A stretch of 64,000 nt of DNA, taken from positions 7,316,001 to 7,380,000 of the forward strand of contig NZ_CP028369.1 of assembly GCF_003032475.1 (NCBI RefSeq), given 5' to 3'. The translations under genes and the position numbers were made by a program. Below the pieces are notes generated by a model. It ran no database searches, was not told the origin of the DNA, and saw nothing but the letters and a program-made list of their open reading frames with translations. Source of the DNA: Streptomyces sp. P3. Its GTDB lineage: Bacteria > Actinomycetota > Actinomycetes > Streptomycetales > Streptomycetaceae. Below are positions 43,937-51,816 of this stretch, piece by piece. Position 1 is the stretch's first letter. Every line of letters starts with the position of its first letter.

Positions 43937-44413
43937 TCACTGGCCGTCACCGGAAGGAGCCCCGCCCACACGTGCCTCTGTGGTCAGCAACTCGCCCATC
44001 CGCTTGATCAGGTCGACCATCGCGAAACCGACGGCTCCCTCGTCCGCGCGGGTGTTGGTCAGCACACCCAGCACGCTTTCGACCTTTTTCGGGTCGCGTC
44101 CCGCATTTCGCGCCACTACGGACGGGGGGCTCCCGGCACTCATGATGAACAGCAGGAAGCTGCTCTTCCTGATGAGGACCTGTTCGACACGGCCCTCGCC
44201 GTCGTCGACTCCGTGAGCGATCGAGTACAGGCCGTTGATCACTGCGGCCAGGCGGTCTGCCAGTTTGCCGTCCATGCTCGGTCCGGCGTGAGCCAGCCGC
44301 AGACCGTCCTGCGTGCCGAGCAGGACGCCCGTCACATCGGGCAGCTGGGCCAAGTCGTTGAGGAGCTCGTCCACAACCACATCCGGTTGTACTGCCGTCG
44401 AGTCGGTGGTCAT
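43937..44413 (-). CDS. cvnB: CvnB-type Roadblock/LC7 protein
   Basis: 158 residues. The Roadblock/LC7 core is clear: LLNDLAQLPDVTGVLLGTQD, GLRLAHAGPSMDGKLADRLA, then VLIRKSSFLLFIMSAG. Roadblock proteins modulate the partner small GTPase, here CvnD. It lies between the sensor cvnA and cvnC; the gap to cvnA is about 90 bases. Confidence 0.85.
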   Translation of the reverse strand: MTTDSTAVQPDVVVDELLNDLAQLPDVTGVLLGTQDGLRLAHAGPSMDGKLADRLAAVINGLYSIAHGVDDGEGRVEQVLIRKSSFLLFIMSAGSPPSVVARNAGRDPKKVESVLGVLTNTRADEGAVGFAMVDLIKRMGELLTTEARVGGAPSGDGQ

Positions 44414-44501
44414 TCCAATTCTCCGTATCTCCGTACGCTGTACGGACTGGTGCTCAGGCGCGAAGCGAGGCACGAAGGATGTGTGGGGCGCGTTGCGTTG
44501 G

Positions 44502-46142
44502 TCAGCTCGCGCTCCCCTTTGGCGGTCGCGTCTCGCTGTCTGCCGCGGCTTGTTCCGCGCGATGCACGCCTTGGGTGAAATTGCTGACGAAGGCAGGATC
44601 CGGCGGCGCGAGCGGGACGGGGGCGGCCTCTGGCTCGGCAGGGGCCGCGCGCTCATGGACCGTTGCCTGTGGTGTTCGCTGCGGCAACCGGGGGCGAGTG
44701 TCAGGTGTGGCGCCGAGCGGCGGTGCTGCCGTGGTCGCTGTCGAGGCGACGGGGCGCCGCCCAGGGGCAGGCCGCGCGTCACGGTAAGGCAGTGGCGCCG
44801 TCCCCGCTGGGACTGGGGCCGGAGGACTGGGCCGAGGACCGCCGGACGGCCGAGGACCGGGGTGCCTTGTGAGTTGCGCTGCCGGGACCGGTGTGGCGGC
44901 AACGTATGCGTGAGCCTGTGACGGTGCCGCCGGCTCGTTCTGCCAGAGCAGGAGTTTGTCCGGCATCACCACGAGCGCCGTGATCCCGTGCATGAGATTC
45001 TTCTGCAGTCGCACTTGGATGCCGTACCGGCGGGCGAGTTTGGCCACTACGAGCAAGCCGGTCTGGCGCTGGGCCAGTTGCTCGGCCAGGTCCGTGTCCT
45101 GGGGATCGGCCAACATCCGGTTGCAGCGATCGAGTTCGCCCTGGGCCATGCCTATGCCCCGGTCCTCGATCTCCACGGCCAGACCCGCGGTGACCCTCGT
45201 CGCGCGCACGACGACTTTGCTGTCCGGCGGGGAGCAGAGAGTGGCGTTCTCCTCCAACTCGGCCAGCAGGTGGATCAGATCGGGACCGGCGAAGCCCGGT
45301 ATCTGCACATCCAGGGTGGATGTGTGCATGCGGACCCGGGCGTACTTCTCGATTTCCCCCGACGCGCCGCGCAGCAGGTCCACCAGCCCGATCGGTTGGT
45401 TCAGCGTGCGCGCCTTCACACCGCCCAGAACCGCCAGCCGTCCGGCCGACCGCCGCATGCGCTTGAGCAGGTTGTTGACGTCGAACACGCGATACAGCAC
45501 GTCCGGGTCCTGGACCTGCTTCGTCAGCTCCGTCACGATGCCGAGCGCACGTACGAGCAGCAGGGTCAAGCCCCCGGCCAGATAGACAAGCGCCTGCGTC
45601 AGTTCCGTCTGCCGCCCGTTGACCACCGCCCGCCACGTTTCTGCGTGCAACTGGAACAGAGCGGCCTCGGTTTCATTCCACGGGTTGCCGCCGGAGTTCG
45701 CCTGCGCTGTGGAGAAGTCAGGAGGGGAAGGCCGCTCGCCCCGGTCGATCTGCTCCAGAGCATCGCTGATGCTCTTGCGTCCTTCGTCCACGCCGGCTTG
45801 GAAGTGCCGCAGCCAGCCATGCACGGAATCGCTATACTCGCTGCGCTGCCGGTGCAGCTCAGCCGCCGTGCGAACTGCCATCCAGTCCGCGCAGACCAGC
45901 ACGGCCAGGCCGGCGGCTGCTGCCGCCGCCCCGATGATCCAGCCATCCACATGGACGCGTGCCGTCGCGCCGACGGCAGCCGCCATACACAAGATCGCCG
46001 CGACGAAGAGGGCGGGCACGAGCACCAGAAGCCGCAGCCGCAGGTGCAGCCCCCTCTCGGTGCGTAGTGGCTCGGCGCCGCGCGCACGCCGACGCTGGCC
46101 ACGTCGGTGACCGATGGGTCGCGGGCATGACTGATCAGACAT
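44502..46142 (-). CDS. cvnA: CvnA-type sensor histidine-kinase-like protein
   Basis: 546 residues. Two transmembrane helices (LLVLVPALFVAAILCMAAAV and GWIIGAAAAAAGLAVLVC) enclose a very short external loop. A helical linker leads to an HATPase_c domain with the N-box LLAELEENATL, a G-box EIEDRGIGM and the lid region RQTGLLVVAKLARRYG. The usual phospho-acceptor His box is not evident, as in other conservon CvnA proteins. The C-terminal 150 residues are Pro/Ala-rich and disordered. ATG 46142 was taken as start because the transmembrane part follows soon after; the frame is open upstream. Confidence 0.8.
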   Translation of the reverse strand: MSDQSCPRPIGHRRGQRRRARGAEPLRTERGLHLRLRLLVLVPALFVAAILCMAAAVGATARVHVDGWIIGAAAAAAGLAVLVCADWMAVRTAAELHRQRSEYSDSVHGWLRHFQAGVDEGRKSISDALEQIDRGERPSPPDFSTAQANSGGNPWNETEAALFQLHAETWRAVVNGRQTELTQALVYLAGGLTLLLVRALGIVTELTKQVQDPDVLYRVFDVNNLLKRMRRSAGRLAVLGGVKARTLNQPIGLVDLLRGASGEIEKYARVRMHTSTLDVQIPGFAGPDLIHLLAELEENATLCSPPDSKVVVRATRVTAGLAVEIEDRGIGMAQGELDRCNRMLADPQDTDLAEQLAQRQTGLLVVAKLARRYGIQVRLQKNLMHGITALVVMPDKLLLWQNEPAAPSQAHAYVAATPVPAAQLTRHPGPRPSGGPRPSPPAPVPAGTAPLPYRDARPAPGRRPVASTATTAAPPLGATPDTRPRLPQRTPQATVHERAAPAEPEAAPVPLAPPDPAFVSNFTQGVHRAEQAAADSETRPPKGSAS

Positions 46143-46349
46143 TGGTGACCTCGCGGAACGTGGTCCCGACAGGGAGGAGGGAATAGCCGGCAGGGAACGA
46201 GCGAGCAGCGCACCCGCACCGGGGGCGGGGACCGCAGCGTGCAGGCCGGGACTTGGGTGGGAGTGGCCGCCGGGGCACGCGCGCCTGACCGCAGCCGACG
46301 GGGGAGGCGGCGTACGGCCCGGGTCCACGGGGGTGCCCCGGCGGCCGGT
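46143..46349. other. Spacer upstream of the conservon
   Basis: No gene supported; the cvn promoter may lie here. Confidence 0.3.
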
Positions 46350-46544
46350 CTATATACGGATCCCGCTGATCGTCTCGACCGCACTCTGTACGACGCGGCT
46401 GATGGACGGAGCAAGCGAGCTGTCGCGGAGATAGAAGCCGAGGAGCACGGCCGCTATTGCGTGGCCTGCCTTGAGGCCGCCTTTGCGGATCAGCAACCAC
46501 ACCATGACGGCCAGCACAACAACCAGGGAGACAGTGATGCTCAC
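46350..46544 (-). CDS. Small membrane protein
   Basis: 64 residues from GTG 46544 (an in-frame extension to 46685 is low in complexity). A transmembrane segment (VSITVSLVVVLAVMVWLLI) is followed by RKGGLKAGHAIAAVLLGFYL, a second hydrophobic helix, and an amphipathic tail. This two-helix pattern with an internal KAGH is a recurring small Streptomyces protein of unknown function. The 90-bp repeated promoter-like element lies 200 bases upstream and points toward it. Confidence 0.55.
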   Translation of the reverse strand: MSITVSLVVVLAVMVWLLIRKGGLKAGHAIAAVLLGFYLRDSSLAPSISRVVQSAVETISGIRI

Positions 46545-46750
46545 AGAATTGCGTTTCTGCTGGGCGAGTGCGTCCGAGGGGTCCCGCGTTGCCAATCGGG
46601 TCGGCGGCAATGACCCGCGTGGCTGCGGGACTTGAAGCGACGGCGCGCCTGAAGGATGGCGCACCTGCGCAGCTGGTGACCGCATTGGTCCGGGCGCGGC
46701 CGAGATGGGCCGTCATACCGGCTAAGGCGGGAAACGGGGCAGGCACGATG
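46545..46750. other. Leader region between the repeated element and the small membrane protein
   Basis: A minus-strand frame opens here with MTRDDKSAPPEDIVPAPFPA right after the promoter-like element, but it has no clear family and runs across the following gene in another frame. It may be a short leader ORF. No other feature is seen. Confidence 0.3.
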
Positions 46751-46839
46751 TCCTCCGGGGGCGCAGACTTGTCGTCTCGCGTCATGTCCGCGACGCCCGG
46801 GTGACCGTTTCCGGCCTTCGATGATTTTACAGGTAAACC
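46751..46839 (-). promoter_or_regulatory. Repeated promoter-like element, copy A
   Basis: About 90 bases that recur at 58211-58300 in the same orientation, about three quarters identical. Fifteen bases CGCGACGCCCGGGTG are identical, followed in both by CCGTTTCCGG. Read on the minus strand, a -10-like TAAAAT stands at exactly the same offset as TAGAAT in the other copy. It precedes the small membrane-protein gene and the conservon. Confidence 0.6.
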
Positions 46840-46996
46840 AGGGAAGTAATCGATGCTCTCAGGTCAGAAGCCTGTGAAAAATGCATGGTGCACAAGGGTG
46901 TTGGCGCCCAGAACGGGAAATACCGCTGCGCTGCATGTTCGGTGATGCTGGTCAACCGGACTGAATTCCCTCCATTGCTGTGGTGACATCGTCGGC
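46840..46996. other. Spacer between the methyltransferase gene and promoter-like element A
   Basis: No gene is seen. The TA-rich part near 46840-46880 could include upstream contacts for the promoter-like element. Confidence 0.3.
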
Positions 46997-48235
46997 TCAA
47001 CTCCTGCGGGGCCAGTGGACGACGAGGCGGCTGCAGGGCTTGTCCATGACGAAGCGCGGTTCGGAGGCTGTCAGTTGGTTGCGGGCGTCACCAACGGCCA
47101 TGCGGAAGCTGGGTTCGGGTGAGCCGTTGCCCCAGCTCTGGTTCCACTCGCTGATTTCGGTGGCGACCCGGTCGGCTACTTCCGAGGCGCGCGGGCCGTG
47201 GCCGATGACGCCGATCTGCCAGAACGTGCCGTGCTCGTCCTCGCCTTCCCGCTTCGTGAGGTAGGCCAAGGAGTCATTGTCGAGTGCGGTCATCGAGCCC
47301 CAGCCGAAGTTCGGGATGAGGCCGGAGCGGGACCCCGGCATCCGGGACAGGCCGTTCGGCAGCACGTATGCCAAATACAGGTAGAGCCACTCGTAGGAGT
47401 CGCCCTTGCGGAACTTCACGTTGGTGTAGATCTCGGCTGGGGACTGGTCCAGGACGGTGCGGATCGCCTCGCGGTCGACGTTCTGCTCGCTGTAGGTCTC
47501 CAAGCGCACGTCGCCGTCACCTGCCATGTCGACCATGGTTCGGACGTCATTGCAGACGCCCTTGCGCAGGGGGACGAACGTCATCATCTCGGTGGAGACC
47601 GTCCTCCAGGTCTGGCCGTCGCGTTCAAACGCGAAGCTGCGGGAGATGCTGCCGCGAATCCGCATCGGGATGACGAGGCGTCCACCGGGGACGAGCTGGT
47701 CGAGAATCCGCACGGGGATGTCCCCGGCGCCGACCGTGAACTGGATGCGGTCGAAGGGCGCATGTTCGGGCAGACCGGCGGCGCCGTCGCCCAGTGCGAC
47801 GGTGACGTTTGCGGCCCCGGCCTGCGCGAGGTTCTTCCGCGCGCCGTCGACGAGGTCCTGGTCGACATCCACGGTCCACACATGGCCTTCGAGAGCTACG
47901 AGTTCTGACAACAGCCGGGCGTTGTAACCGGTGCCGGCCCCAGCTTCGAGGATCTTGTGGCCGGGCTGGGCGCCCAGTTGTTCGAGCTGGGTGGCGACGA
48001 TGGAGGGTGCGGAGATACAGGAAAGCATCGCGCCCGTCGCGTCGTGCTTGATCGCCACGGCGTCGTCGACGCAGGCGCTCTGAAGGTCGACACCGGGGAG
48101 GAACCGGTGGCGATCAGTGCCCCGGAACGCGGCGATGACTTCCGGGGTGCGCAGGTGGCCGCTGTCGACGAGGCGGCTCACGAGCTCGTCGCGCCATACG
48201 GCGGGATCGGTGACGGGCGTCACGGTGGTCTCCAT
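46997..48235 (-). CDS. PIMT-like methyltransferase of the FxLD system (copy 2)
   Basis: 412 residues. The N-terminal 210 residues follow protein-L-isoaspartate methyltransferase: FRGTDRHRFLPGVD, SCISAPSIVATQLEQL (the substrate loop), motif I KILEAGAGTGYNARLLSEL, APFDRIQFTVGAGDIP and LVPGGRLVIPM. The C-terminal 200 residues are the extra domain of the 'methyltransferase, FxLD system' type. This should methylate an Asp carboxylate of the lanthipeptide, which can then close to an aspartimide. A TAACCT box 11 bases before the ATG and no ribosome site suggest a leaderless mRNA, separate from the biosynthetic operon 200 bases upstream. Confidence 0.8.
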   Translation of the reverse strand: METTVTPVTDPAVWRDELVSRLVDSGHLRTPEVIAAFRGTDRHRFLPGVDLQSACVDDAVAIKHDATGAMLSCISAPSIVATQLEQLGAQPGHKILEAGAGTGYNARLLSELVALEGHVWTVDVDQDLVDGARKNLAQAGAANVTVALGDGAAGLPEHAPFDRIQFTVGAGDIPVRILDQLVPGGRLVIPMRIRGSISRSFAFERDGQTWRTVSTEMMTFVPLRKGVCNDVRTMVDMAGDGDVRLETYSEQNVDREAIRTVLDQSPAEIYTNVKFRKGDSYEWLYLYLAYVLPNGLSRMPGSRSGLIPNFGWGSMTALDNDSLAYLTKREGEDEHGTFWQIGVIGHGPRASEVADRVATEISEWNQSWGNGSPEPSFRMAVGDARNQLTASEPRFVMDKPCSRLVVHWPRRS

Positions 48236-48437
48236 TCGCGCGAGGTTAGGGGCTGGCGGGGTGGAACGACGGGGAGGCGCGTCGGTGGCTTGCGCCTCCA
48301 CACAGGCGACTGGCGGCGAAGCCGATGCCCCAGCCTCCTGCTGGTCGGAAGCACTCAGGTGTGGCCGAAGGCGGCGACTGCGTGGCGGGTGAGAGCGGCA
48401 CGCATCCCACGCCCCCCGAGCATCGGCGGTCGTTGCA

Positions 48438-49613
48438 TCAGCTGACGCCTGGCCCTCTCGCATGCGGCGATACACCTCCGTCCTCGGTGAGGCACTGAGC
48501 GAGGCTCGCCCCAGCCGTGCTGACAGCCCGCATCAATGTGGACAGCACCGATTCCGGCAGCGTGCCCCCGCCGAGGCCGCCGTCGTGGACGATCGCCTCC
48601 AGCTCGTGGCGTGACCACCCGTCAGCCGGTGGAGCGGGCTGGCGGAGGATTTCGCGTGCTGCGTACGCGTCCCGCGCCTGTGTGGTGTCGCTGACGATCG
48701 CGTCGTACAGGGGGCGCGCAAGGGTTTCGCAGCCTTCCGGAGCCAGGTCGATCGCGGCCAGGGCCAGCCGCACCCGGAACATGCGCAGGTGTGGCGGGTC
48801 CGGCTCCAGCGCATCCCGCACGGCGAGTGCCGTAGCGGCGAACCCTCGTGCTGTGGCGCGGCCCGCAAGGTGGTCGGCGTAGTGGCGGAGGATCTGCGCG
48901 ACGGCTTCCTCCCACGGCTCCGTGATCGTGGCCTTGTCGATCAGGGAGTTGGCCGTGTCCTGGGCGTCCGTATGCAGGTTCGCAACGATGCGTGCTTGCC
49001 TGCTGCCGTACAGCCGCTCGGGCCGCTCGTCATAGACGGTCGCGTGTTCTGCCGCCTCATGCCATTGGCCGGCGGCGACCAGGAGCCGGGTGCCGTCGTC
49101 GAGCAAGAGGTCGTGGAGCCAGGGCTGGATGTGGTCCAAGGTGGCTTCGGTGGTGAAGCCCGTGAGGTCGATGGCCTGTCTGTGGACGGTCACGGTGCCG
49201 CCGTCACGGGCGGTGCGGTGCACGTTCATGAGCTGCTGATAGGCGGCCTGCGGGTCGCCCGTTCGGGCGGTCAGTCGTACGAGGTTGACGATGGGCTGGA
49301 GGCTGGCGATGGCGGTGTCCCCGGTGACAGGCCATGCGGCTTGGAAGAGACGGAGCTGACGTCGGCAGAGGTCTGTCGCCAGGTCGGTCAGCCCGCTGTC
49401 GGAGGCGATCAGTGCGGACAGGTTCCAGGTGGCGCATGCGAGGTTGATCCGGTCGAGGAGAGGTCCGTCCTGCGCCGACTTCTCCCCGCAGGTGCGGACT
49501 TCGTCGAGCCGGGCGGCGAAGCTGGGGTAGACGAGGTGGGACCGGCTGACCAGAGGGAAGCGCTTGGAGAGCCGACGGAGCCTTGCCTGTGGGTGCTGTG
49601 GCGGCGCGGTCAC
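48438..49613 (-). CDS. Helical (TPR-like) protein of the lanthipeptide operon
   Basis: 391 residues, nearly all helical, with alternating amphipathic helices as in TPR or HEAT solenoids (CATWNLSALIASDSGLTDLA, LVRLTARTGDPQAAYQQLM, TRLLVAAGQWHEAAEHATVY). No DNA-binding domain is visible. The GTG start overlaps the upstream gene (GTGA), so it is coupled to the lanthipeptide enzymes. A scaffold or regulatory role is possible; I do not recognise the family. Confidence 0.6.
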   Translation of the reverse strand: MTAPPQHPQARLRRLSKRFPLVSRSHLVYPSFAARLDEVRTCGEKSAQDGPLLDRINLACATWNLSALIASDSGLTDLATDLCRRQLRLFQAAWPVTGDTAIASLQPIVNLVRLTARTGDPQAAYQQLMNVHRTARDGGTVTVHRQAIDLTGFTTEATLDHIQPWLHDLLLDDGTRLLVAAGQWHEAAEHATVYDERPERLYGSRQARIVANLHTDAQDTANSLIDKATITEPWEEAVAQILRHYADHLAGRATARGFAATALAVRDALEPDPPHLRMFRVRLALAAIDLAPEGCETLARPLYDAIVSDTTQARDAYAAREILRQPAPPADGWSRHELEAIVHDGGLGGGTLPESVLSTLMRAVSTAGASLAQCLTEDGGVSPHARGPGVS

Positions 49614-50611
49614 GGCATCGGCCTTTCCGTGGGGTCAGCGGGATGCAGGATCGCGGCATGTGCCGCGTGAGCGAGGACGCTCTGGGTGCGGGCGGGCAGG
49701 CCGATCCGGTTCCAGTGGAAGATCACGTGGTAGGAGATGACCTCGCGCAGGCCGCGGTCGAGGGCTCCGTCCCGGGCGGCTGCGCCGAGGTCTCTTCCGG
49801 CCTGCCGAAACGCGCTCACCCAGTCGGCGGCGGGCTTGAGGGTGCGGTCCGACTGGAGCATGGGACCAGAGGGGCTGGTGTCAGCGATGAGCAGCTGTCG
49901 GAGGCTGTCGGCCATGGCGTGGATTTTGGCGGCCGGTACGTCTGAGGGAAGGGGCCGTTCCCGGGTGACGCGGTGCCACACGTCTCCTTGCTCGTACCAC
50001 TCCAGTCCGGCGGCGCGCATCAGGGTGGCGCACAGCAGCAGTGACAACTCCCGGCGGCCCAGCTCGCCACGAGCTGTGGTGAGGATGGCGTGGCTGTCGG
50101 CGTGGAACAGGGTATGGGCGATGGTCATGCTGGTGTCGCCGCCGAACGCTGCGGTTTCGGGTTCGTAGATGCCGGGCCACCAGCGGTGGACTTGTCCGGC
50201 GGCCGTGAGTTTGTCGAGCATGTCGGTCAGTGCCGGGGGGAGTTGCGTCCCGAAGGCCGGGAGCAGCCGCATCCGCCAGCACGGGTGCTTACGGATGAAC
50301 CACCACCCGGTGATCAGTCCGCCAGTTTGGGCCTGGTCCAGGACGGGGGCGATGTGGTCGGCGGCGGTCTGCTCGGCCTTGGCCCAGTCGGTGCACTGGA
50401 TGTACAGCTGACGCCATGCCGGGGGTCCCGCCTGTAGGGCGAGGGCCTGTTGCCCGGCCTGCTGGTAGACGGCGACGGCAGCGTCCAGGTCAGCGAGCTC
50501 GAGTCCGGCGCGGGCTGCGGCGGTGTCCGTGTCGCCTCCGGCCATGACATCCAGCACGGCGTGCAGGGTCGCTTCCAGGAGGGAGGGTTGGTTCAGTCGA
50601 TCAGTAGGCAT
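49610..50611 (-). CDS. Thiopeptide-type bacteriocin biosynthesis protein (SpaB_C-like, stand-alone)
   Basis: 333 residues. After a helical start, WRQLYIQCTDWAKAEQTAAD, GGLITGWWFIRKHPCWRMRL, HRWWPGIYEPETAAFGG and AHTLFHADSHAI match the elimination domain of split LanB enzymes, which releases glutamate from glutamylated Ser/Thr to give dehydro residues. The neighbouring LanB also has this domain, so the cluster has two. The ATG at 50611 lies 19 bases inside the end of lanC. Confidence 0.75.
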   Translation of the reverse strand: MPTDRLNQPSLLEATLHAVLDVMAGGDTDTAAARAGLELADLDAAVAVYQQAGQQALALQAGPPAWRQLYIQCTDWAKAEQTAADHIAPVLDQAQTGGLITGWWFIRKHPCWRMRLLPAFGTQLPPALTDMLDKLTAAGQVHRWWPGIYEPETAAFGGDTSMTIAHTLFHADSHAILTTARGELGRRELSLLLCATLMRAAGLEWYEQGDVWHRVTRERPLPSDVPAAKIHAMADSLRQLLIADTSPSGPMLQSDRTLKPAADWVSAFRQAGRDLGAAARDGALDRGLREVISYHVIFHWNRIGLPARTQSVLAHAAHAAILHPADPTERPMP

Positions 50612-51816
50612 GTGTCCCATCCCGAGGTCGGCGCAGCGTCGTGGGCTGCGGTGGTCAGGGCGAGAGCGGTGCCCGCGGCGCCTTGCAGGAGGCCGGGGTC
50701 GCCGCCTGGACGGGCGTGCCGGGTCAGGGCAGCGGCCAGGTCGGGCAGGGTGGCGCGCAGAGCCGGGGCGGCGGCGTCGTGGGCGGCGCGGAAGGCGGTC
50801 TGGTAGACGCCCGCCCAGCCGTGGCACAGGCCGGCGTCGGTGATCTCGGACAGCTGATCGGGATCAGTCAGGCAGCGGACCAGGGCGTCCTCGTACAGGC
50901 GCTGGCGAGCCGGGTCGCGGCGCGCGAGGGCGGCGAGCTGTCCGGCGCGGGCGATGCCGGGGGTGCCGTAGCACCAGCTGGGCCGTGCCGGGCCGGGTTG
51001 GGCGGGACGGCCGGTGCGGAGTTCACCGAGGCGGAGGTGCTCGGGCCACCAGAATCCGGCGGGGCCGTCCTGCCGCCACGTATCGAGCCAGTGAAGGATG
51101 GTGTCGATGGCGACTTCCTGGCCGTCGACCCTCACGCCTTGGCGCAGGGCGCGGGCAAGGAGCAGCAGCGGGCCGGTAATGCCGTGGGCGGCGCCGAAGT
51201 TGGCGTGGCCGGCGGGGACGGTGGACGAGGTGAGGTCGGGCTGGTGATCGACCCACCAGCCGGGCAGCACGCCCTGGTCACCGTGCCGGATGGGGCGGGT
51301 CAGTTGTACGAGGTAGGCCAGGACGCGTGCCATCGCGGTGCCGGACGGGGACCGGCGCAGCAGGTACGCGCCGATGCCGGTGAGCCCGTAGAAGATGTCG
51401 TACTCGCGGAAGCCAGCTGGACGCCCGTGGCGCATACGAGTCCGCGCCGCGTCGCATCTGCGGTGGGCGAGTTGAGCCACGTGGTGGTCCAGGGCTGCCA
51501 GCGCCTCCTGGTACCGGGGAGCCTCGGCAGTAACGGCGCAGTCGAGCATGAACGCTGCCGCAGGCGCCCCCAGGTACAGGCCGCTGGTGTCGGCGGCGCT
51601 GACGGGGGTGGCGACGGCGGTCTTGATCCAGGGGTGTGCCTGCTGCCAGGTGCCGTCTCCGGTACGGGCGCGTTCGATGTGTAGGAGCGCGGATCCCGCG
51701 GCGCCGGCGGCCAGGTCCTGCGCCGCCCAGGGCTGGTCTTCGGGCGGCGGGACGGGGGTGGCCAGGTGGCGGGCGAAGGTGTCCGCCAGCACAGCTGGGC
51801 TGGTTGCGGTGGTCAT
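50593..51816 (-). CDS. lanC: LanC-like lanthionine cyclase
   Basis: 407 residues. Zinc ligands are present at C282 (SWCYGTPG) and C331-H332 (LCHGWAGVY), with the LanC repeats YDIFYGLTGIGAYLL, GHANFGAAHGITGPLLLLA and DPGLLQGAAGTALAL around the double helical barrel. It adds Cys thiols to dehydro residues to form (methyl)lanthionine rings. It overlaps lanB by four bases and the next gene by 19. Confidence 0.85.
   Translation of the reverse strand: MTTATSPAVLADTFARHLATPVPPPEDQPWAAQDLAAGAAGSALLHIERARTGDGTWQQAHPWIKTAVATPVSAADTSGLYLGAPAAAFMLDCAVTAEAPRYQEALAALDHHVAQLAHRRCDAARTRMRHGRPAGFREYDIFYGLTGIGAYLLRRSPSGTAMARVLAYLVQLTRPIRHGDQGVLPGWWVDHQPDLTSSTVPAGHANFGAAHGITGPLLLLARALRQGVRVDGQEVAIDTILHWLDTWRQDGPAGFWWPEHLRLGELRTGRPAQPGPARPSWCYGTPGIARAGQLAALARRDPARQRLYEDALVRCLTDPDQLSEITDAGLCHGWAGVYQTAFRAAHDAAAPALRATLPDLAAALTRHARPGGDPGLLQGAAGTALALTTAAHDAAPTSGWDTCLLID

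Noticed and set aside
46135..46785. 216-residue minus-strand frame covering the small membrane protein
   Set aside because: It becomes low-complexity after its first 40 residues and overlaps a convincing two-helix membrane protein in another frame.
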